The position numbers and the translations under genes were made by a program. From Ipomoea triloba (lineage: Eukaryota; Streptophyta; Magnoliopsida; Solanales; Convolvulaceae), in NCBI RefSeq assembly GCF_003576645.1, contig NC_044916.1:34798880-34862879 (forward strand): DNA of 64,000 nucleotides, given 5' to 3'. Of the stretch, positions 60,834 through 64,000 are shown piece by piece. Each line of letters starts with the position of its first letter. Within the stretch, counting starts at the first letter, position 1. The notes beneath the pieces were generated by a model. That model saw only the letters and a list, made by a program, of their open reading frames with translations. It did no database searches and was not told the origin of the DNA.

Positions 60834-63800
60834 TGATTCATATATATATTTAGCATCGCCATTTCTGTACAGTGCGCTAAATTTAGAAGCCAACAAGTAC
60901 GTAGCTGGAAACCATATTCTTATTATCAGACAAAATTGAAGATCAACCAAGATCAAAAGGTATAGTAGTGTGCATGCTTATTCACGTACAAATGGCCTTC
61001 ATTACTTTGTCTTTTTTCTTCTTCTTTTTTAATATAAAGATTTTTGTTTGACATATACCTTGTAATACTATCACACATGTTGATATAGCACGTCTTATTC
61101 TCCACTGTGGTGATTAAGTTAAATATTTGCAGGAATGGTTAGAGAATTTTGGAATTCATTCCCATCATCTTTTTGTTCTATATGAGCTGTGGAGAATCTT
61201 GACACTATAAATCTTTTTTTTTTTTTTAAATAGTGCATTATTGTTATTACATCTATCTCAATATCTTCCATAGCTCCAACTTCTTGATATTTCTCTTTAT
61301 TCACAGTGTTAATAGTATGTTAAAGAGTTATGCATCAGATTTTTCTGGAATAAAAGTTAAATAATTGTACTGAATTGGGGTTAGAGATATTAGATTTCGG
61401 GTGAAAAAAAATAGAATAGTGGTCCAATTAAATTCTAGAATGGGGAACTATATGGGGTGATGAAATGATTATGGGAAATGGGAATGTTTAATAATTCAGT
61501 TAAGTTTCAAAGAAGGAATAATTATAGTTAAAATTGGGGGAGGGGTGGGGATGATGAGCCCTGAGATTTTAGGAGATCTTAAGTGGAATTGAAAGGATAT
61601 GGTGACATGTGACACATGCACCCTTTAATGTCCTTTATGCAACCATGCTGGCCCTTCAATTCCCACACAATTATCTTGTTTCCACCAATCATGCCCCATG
61701 CCCGCATCCATTTTATTTTATCAAATGTTGCATCATGTTTTATGATATTTGATTATTTGTAACTAATAGCGTAAGCTGCTAATTCATTCAGACAATTAAT
61801 TTGGTAACAACAAATTTGACACACAACAAAAGCGACATATTGATTTTCTTTATTATTTGAGTTGGTAAATTATGAGCAATTTAAGCTCTTTTACCTTCTT
61901 GTGGTCTTTTGTCGGTTAGGATTACAAGACGGACACTGTGCACATTTTCGATGGCTGCAAGTTTCCCTTATTACACTCAATAATATCTATCCATGTATGT
62001 AACTACATAGTATGTACCTATATAACAGCTAATTAATTAAGGTGGCCAATATATGGAATTGCTACATCAAGTTAAAATCTAGTGTTGCTGTCTGCTGTAA
62101 ATGATTTTGTGAGCAATTATGGCATATTGGATGTTAGTGCTTGTCTTTTTTGCTATATATGGATTCACACTTATTGAACATGAATTTTTTTTAAAAAAAT
62201 AAATAACAAAAAACAAAAAAAAAAACAAAATGCGACTGAGCAAATCACAGTCACGCCGAGTACAAACGAAAGTTCAAATACATATCGAATGTTAAATTAT
62301 TCTCATCATATCTCAGATGATCTAACTTTAATCACGGCGATTCTGTAAGTTATGCTGATTTCTTTTCTCTAAAAAGAATTATTATTTTTCAAAAACTTAT
62401 AAGGTTAATATAATTAGTATAAAATAGTAACTAAATGCAATAATTTGCCTCAAATATTATTTCAAAAGATTATCGATATTGTCACAAGTGTGATAGTTTT
62501 TATTACAGTATTCGTGAATTAAAAGACTATAGAGTTAATTAAACCCGAGTTAATTCAATTCCAAATTTAGTTCCATACTATTATTTTTGGCATTTAACAT
62601 CTCATACTATTATCTTTTGGACACTTTTAGTCCTTTTCATGATTTTTTCTATTTTTAATAAGGGCATTTTTTTTATTTTTTATTTTTTTTTTATGTTTTT
62701 CTTTTGTTATTTTTAGATTTCAACCGGTTTAATTGGTTCACAACTTTAGATAATCTCTTATTTTTAGTAATTATATTTTTCAATCGATTTTTAGTAAAAT
62801 TCTTGTGAAACTAATCCGATATTTTGACTACTGCGAAACTAAGTTAACGTCGATTTGAGTGACGCTCATAGCTTTACAAATTACAAGAAACGATTCTTTG
62901 ACCTTTGAATTGTCTTAGGAGTGTACTTATTAATTGTTTTAAGCTCTGGAGTTTAATTACTGTCTAATTTTGAAAAAAGTTGTTAGATAGGGGTACGAAA
63001 ACGTAAGCAATGATGGAACGAAGTTGAAGCTAAGGATGACATGAAATGTGATGTCCTACTTGATCGAAGAATTTAATGAAACCGCAGTTGCAAAAGTTGG
63101 ACAATTTGGGTTTCATTTTCTTCCGCGTGCATAAACTCCATCTTTGATTCCTTTGAAGTTTGATTCTGCTACTAATTATTAATTAAACCTCAAATTTAAG
63201 TCGTGACAGTTTTATGAAATAATAGTCACAGAGGGTTTTCATGATTTTTTAAAATAAAATAATAATAAAGACATAAAAAATTGTCACCATAAGCATACGG
63301 TGGGTGTACACATTTTTGTGTACAATTTATGACTTTAGGGCGGGCCAAAATCATGATAGGGTAATTATTAATTAACGAATCAAACTAGGACCTCGGTAGG
63401 CTTTTAAGACTATGCACTAAGCTACAACCAATACTATAAAGCTTGTTTTAAATGACTCTATTTAGTAATGATTTTTTTTATTATTTAAAAATGACCAAAA
63501 ATGATTCTTTCAATATTTGCGCCCATAGAATATGATCAAATAACAGTGTCCCCAACAGCAAGCTTTCCTGTTTATTTTTGGGGATGAAATTTCACATCCC
63601 CTGATAATGAATTGTACAGTATGATATAGTTGAACAAATATTTCTACTGATTATAAAGAAAGATTAAAAAGAAATAATAAATTCTGAATATTGCGGTCCA
63701 CATAATATTTAAAATAATGGTTTTGGACCAATCTAAACATTAATTGTATGTTACTTCAACCTTATAAAATGTGTCTCAAGCATGATATATACCAATTGTT

Positions 63801-64000
63801 GTTAGGCGCGGGCGGCTGGCTAGTTTAGGTACGTGAGGTCTCTATCCTATTGTTGTTAGGCAGCTCCGTTTGGAAGTGTATGTTGAGACACAATTGAAGT
63901 CATTTCATGACCATTTTCCACGCACGCTGCTCCGTCCTCATATTTATACAAGTTTTTTATTTTTCGATAAATAATATTCAAATTCTTTTTTTGGGGGGGG
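60834..64000. other. VQ 3' region and non-genic right flank
   Basis: The first 200-300 bases are probably 3' UTR (TTGTAATACTATC near 61060). Then AT-rich DNA follows with a decayed family-B SINE-like stretch at about 61880-61985 (TTGTGGTCTTTTGTCGGTTA). A tRNA-like segment lies on the minus strand at about 63385-63430 (TTGTAGCTTAGTGCATAGTC and GAGGTCCTAGTTTGATTCG). T-runs occur at 62660-62700, and the window ends in a T-run and G-run. No gene is recognised. Confidence 0.45.

Noticed and set aside
63385..63430. Functional tRNA gene
   Set aside because: The minus strand has A- and B-box-like words but no cloverleaf I could pair; more likely a decayed SINE.

Overview
The window looks like nuclear DNA of a flowering plant (eudicot). 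It is AT-rich, its genes carry short GT-AG introns, and it holds plant gene families (AP2/ERF and VQ regulators), a plant L1-type LINE with an RNase H domain, tRNA-derived SINEs and many small inverted-repeat transposons. The repeat types recall asterids such as Ipomoea, but that placement is a guess. About 10% of the window is protein-coding host gene sequence.

Four host genes could be modelled. (1) 15156-16262, +: a single-exon AP2/ERF factor of the RAP2.4/WIND1 type, 368 aa. (2) 21929-27808, -: an ERGIC3/Erv46-type cargo receptor, 13 coding exons, 386 aa. All splice junctions join in frame, and the 5' UTR probably has an intron and a hairpin. (3) 46986-49045, +: a trehalose-6-phosphate phosphatase, 10 coding exons, 352 aa, with a TATA box and a probable 5' UTR intron. 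(4) 59679-60833, +: an intronless VQ-motif protein, 384 aa, with two upstream AUGs in its leader. The four genes are unrelated in function and look independently controlled; nothing suggests a cluster.

Layout: 1-14 kb is transposon-rich. It holds a Mutator-like MITE with an internal minisatellite, a Tourist MITE, SINEs, LINE remnants, a second Mutator-like MITE with a 9-bp target duplication, and a LINE (7926-12200, minus) whose 1.35-kb-codon ORF2 is broken by one 11-bp duplication and one nonsense codon. At 14.2-16.3 kb is the ERF gene. At 17.3-19.5 kb is a tandem duplication with a SINE inside it, then a LINE RNase H fragment split by an hAT-like CGGTT-rich element. At 21-28 kb is the ERGIC3-like gene. 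From 28 to 45 kb there is mostly non-genic DNA with MITEs, SINEs, microsatellites and a perfect 1,127-bp direct repeat joined at a single N (38630), probably an assembly artefact. At 45.3-46.4 kb, about eight diverged copies of a 120-156 bp unit sit directly upstream of the phosphatase gene. From 49 to 59 kb and 61 to 64 kb no gene was recognised.

No new multi-gene system was found. The most interesting signals are the tandem array upstream of the phosphatase gene, the nested transposon histories that can be read from target duplications, a Mutator-like MITE family with a perfect GACGTC-centred palindrome in its ends, and possible translational control by upstream ORFs. Coordinates of spliced genes were derived by hand from splice signals and reading-frame continuity.
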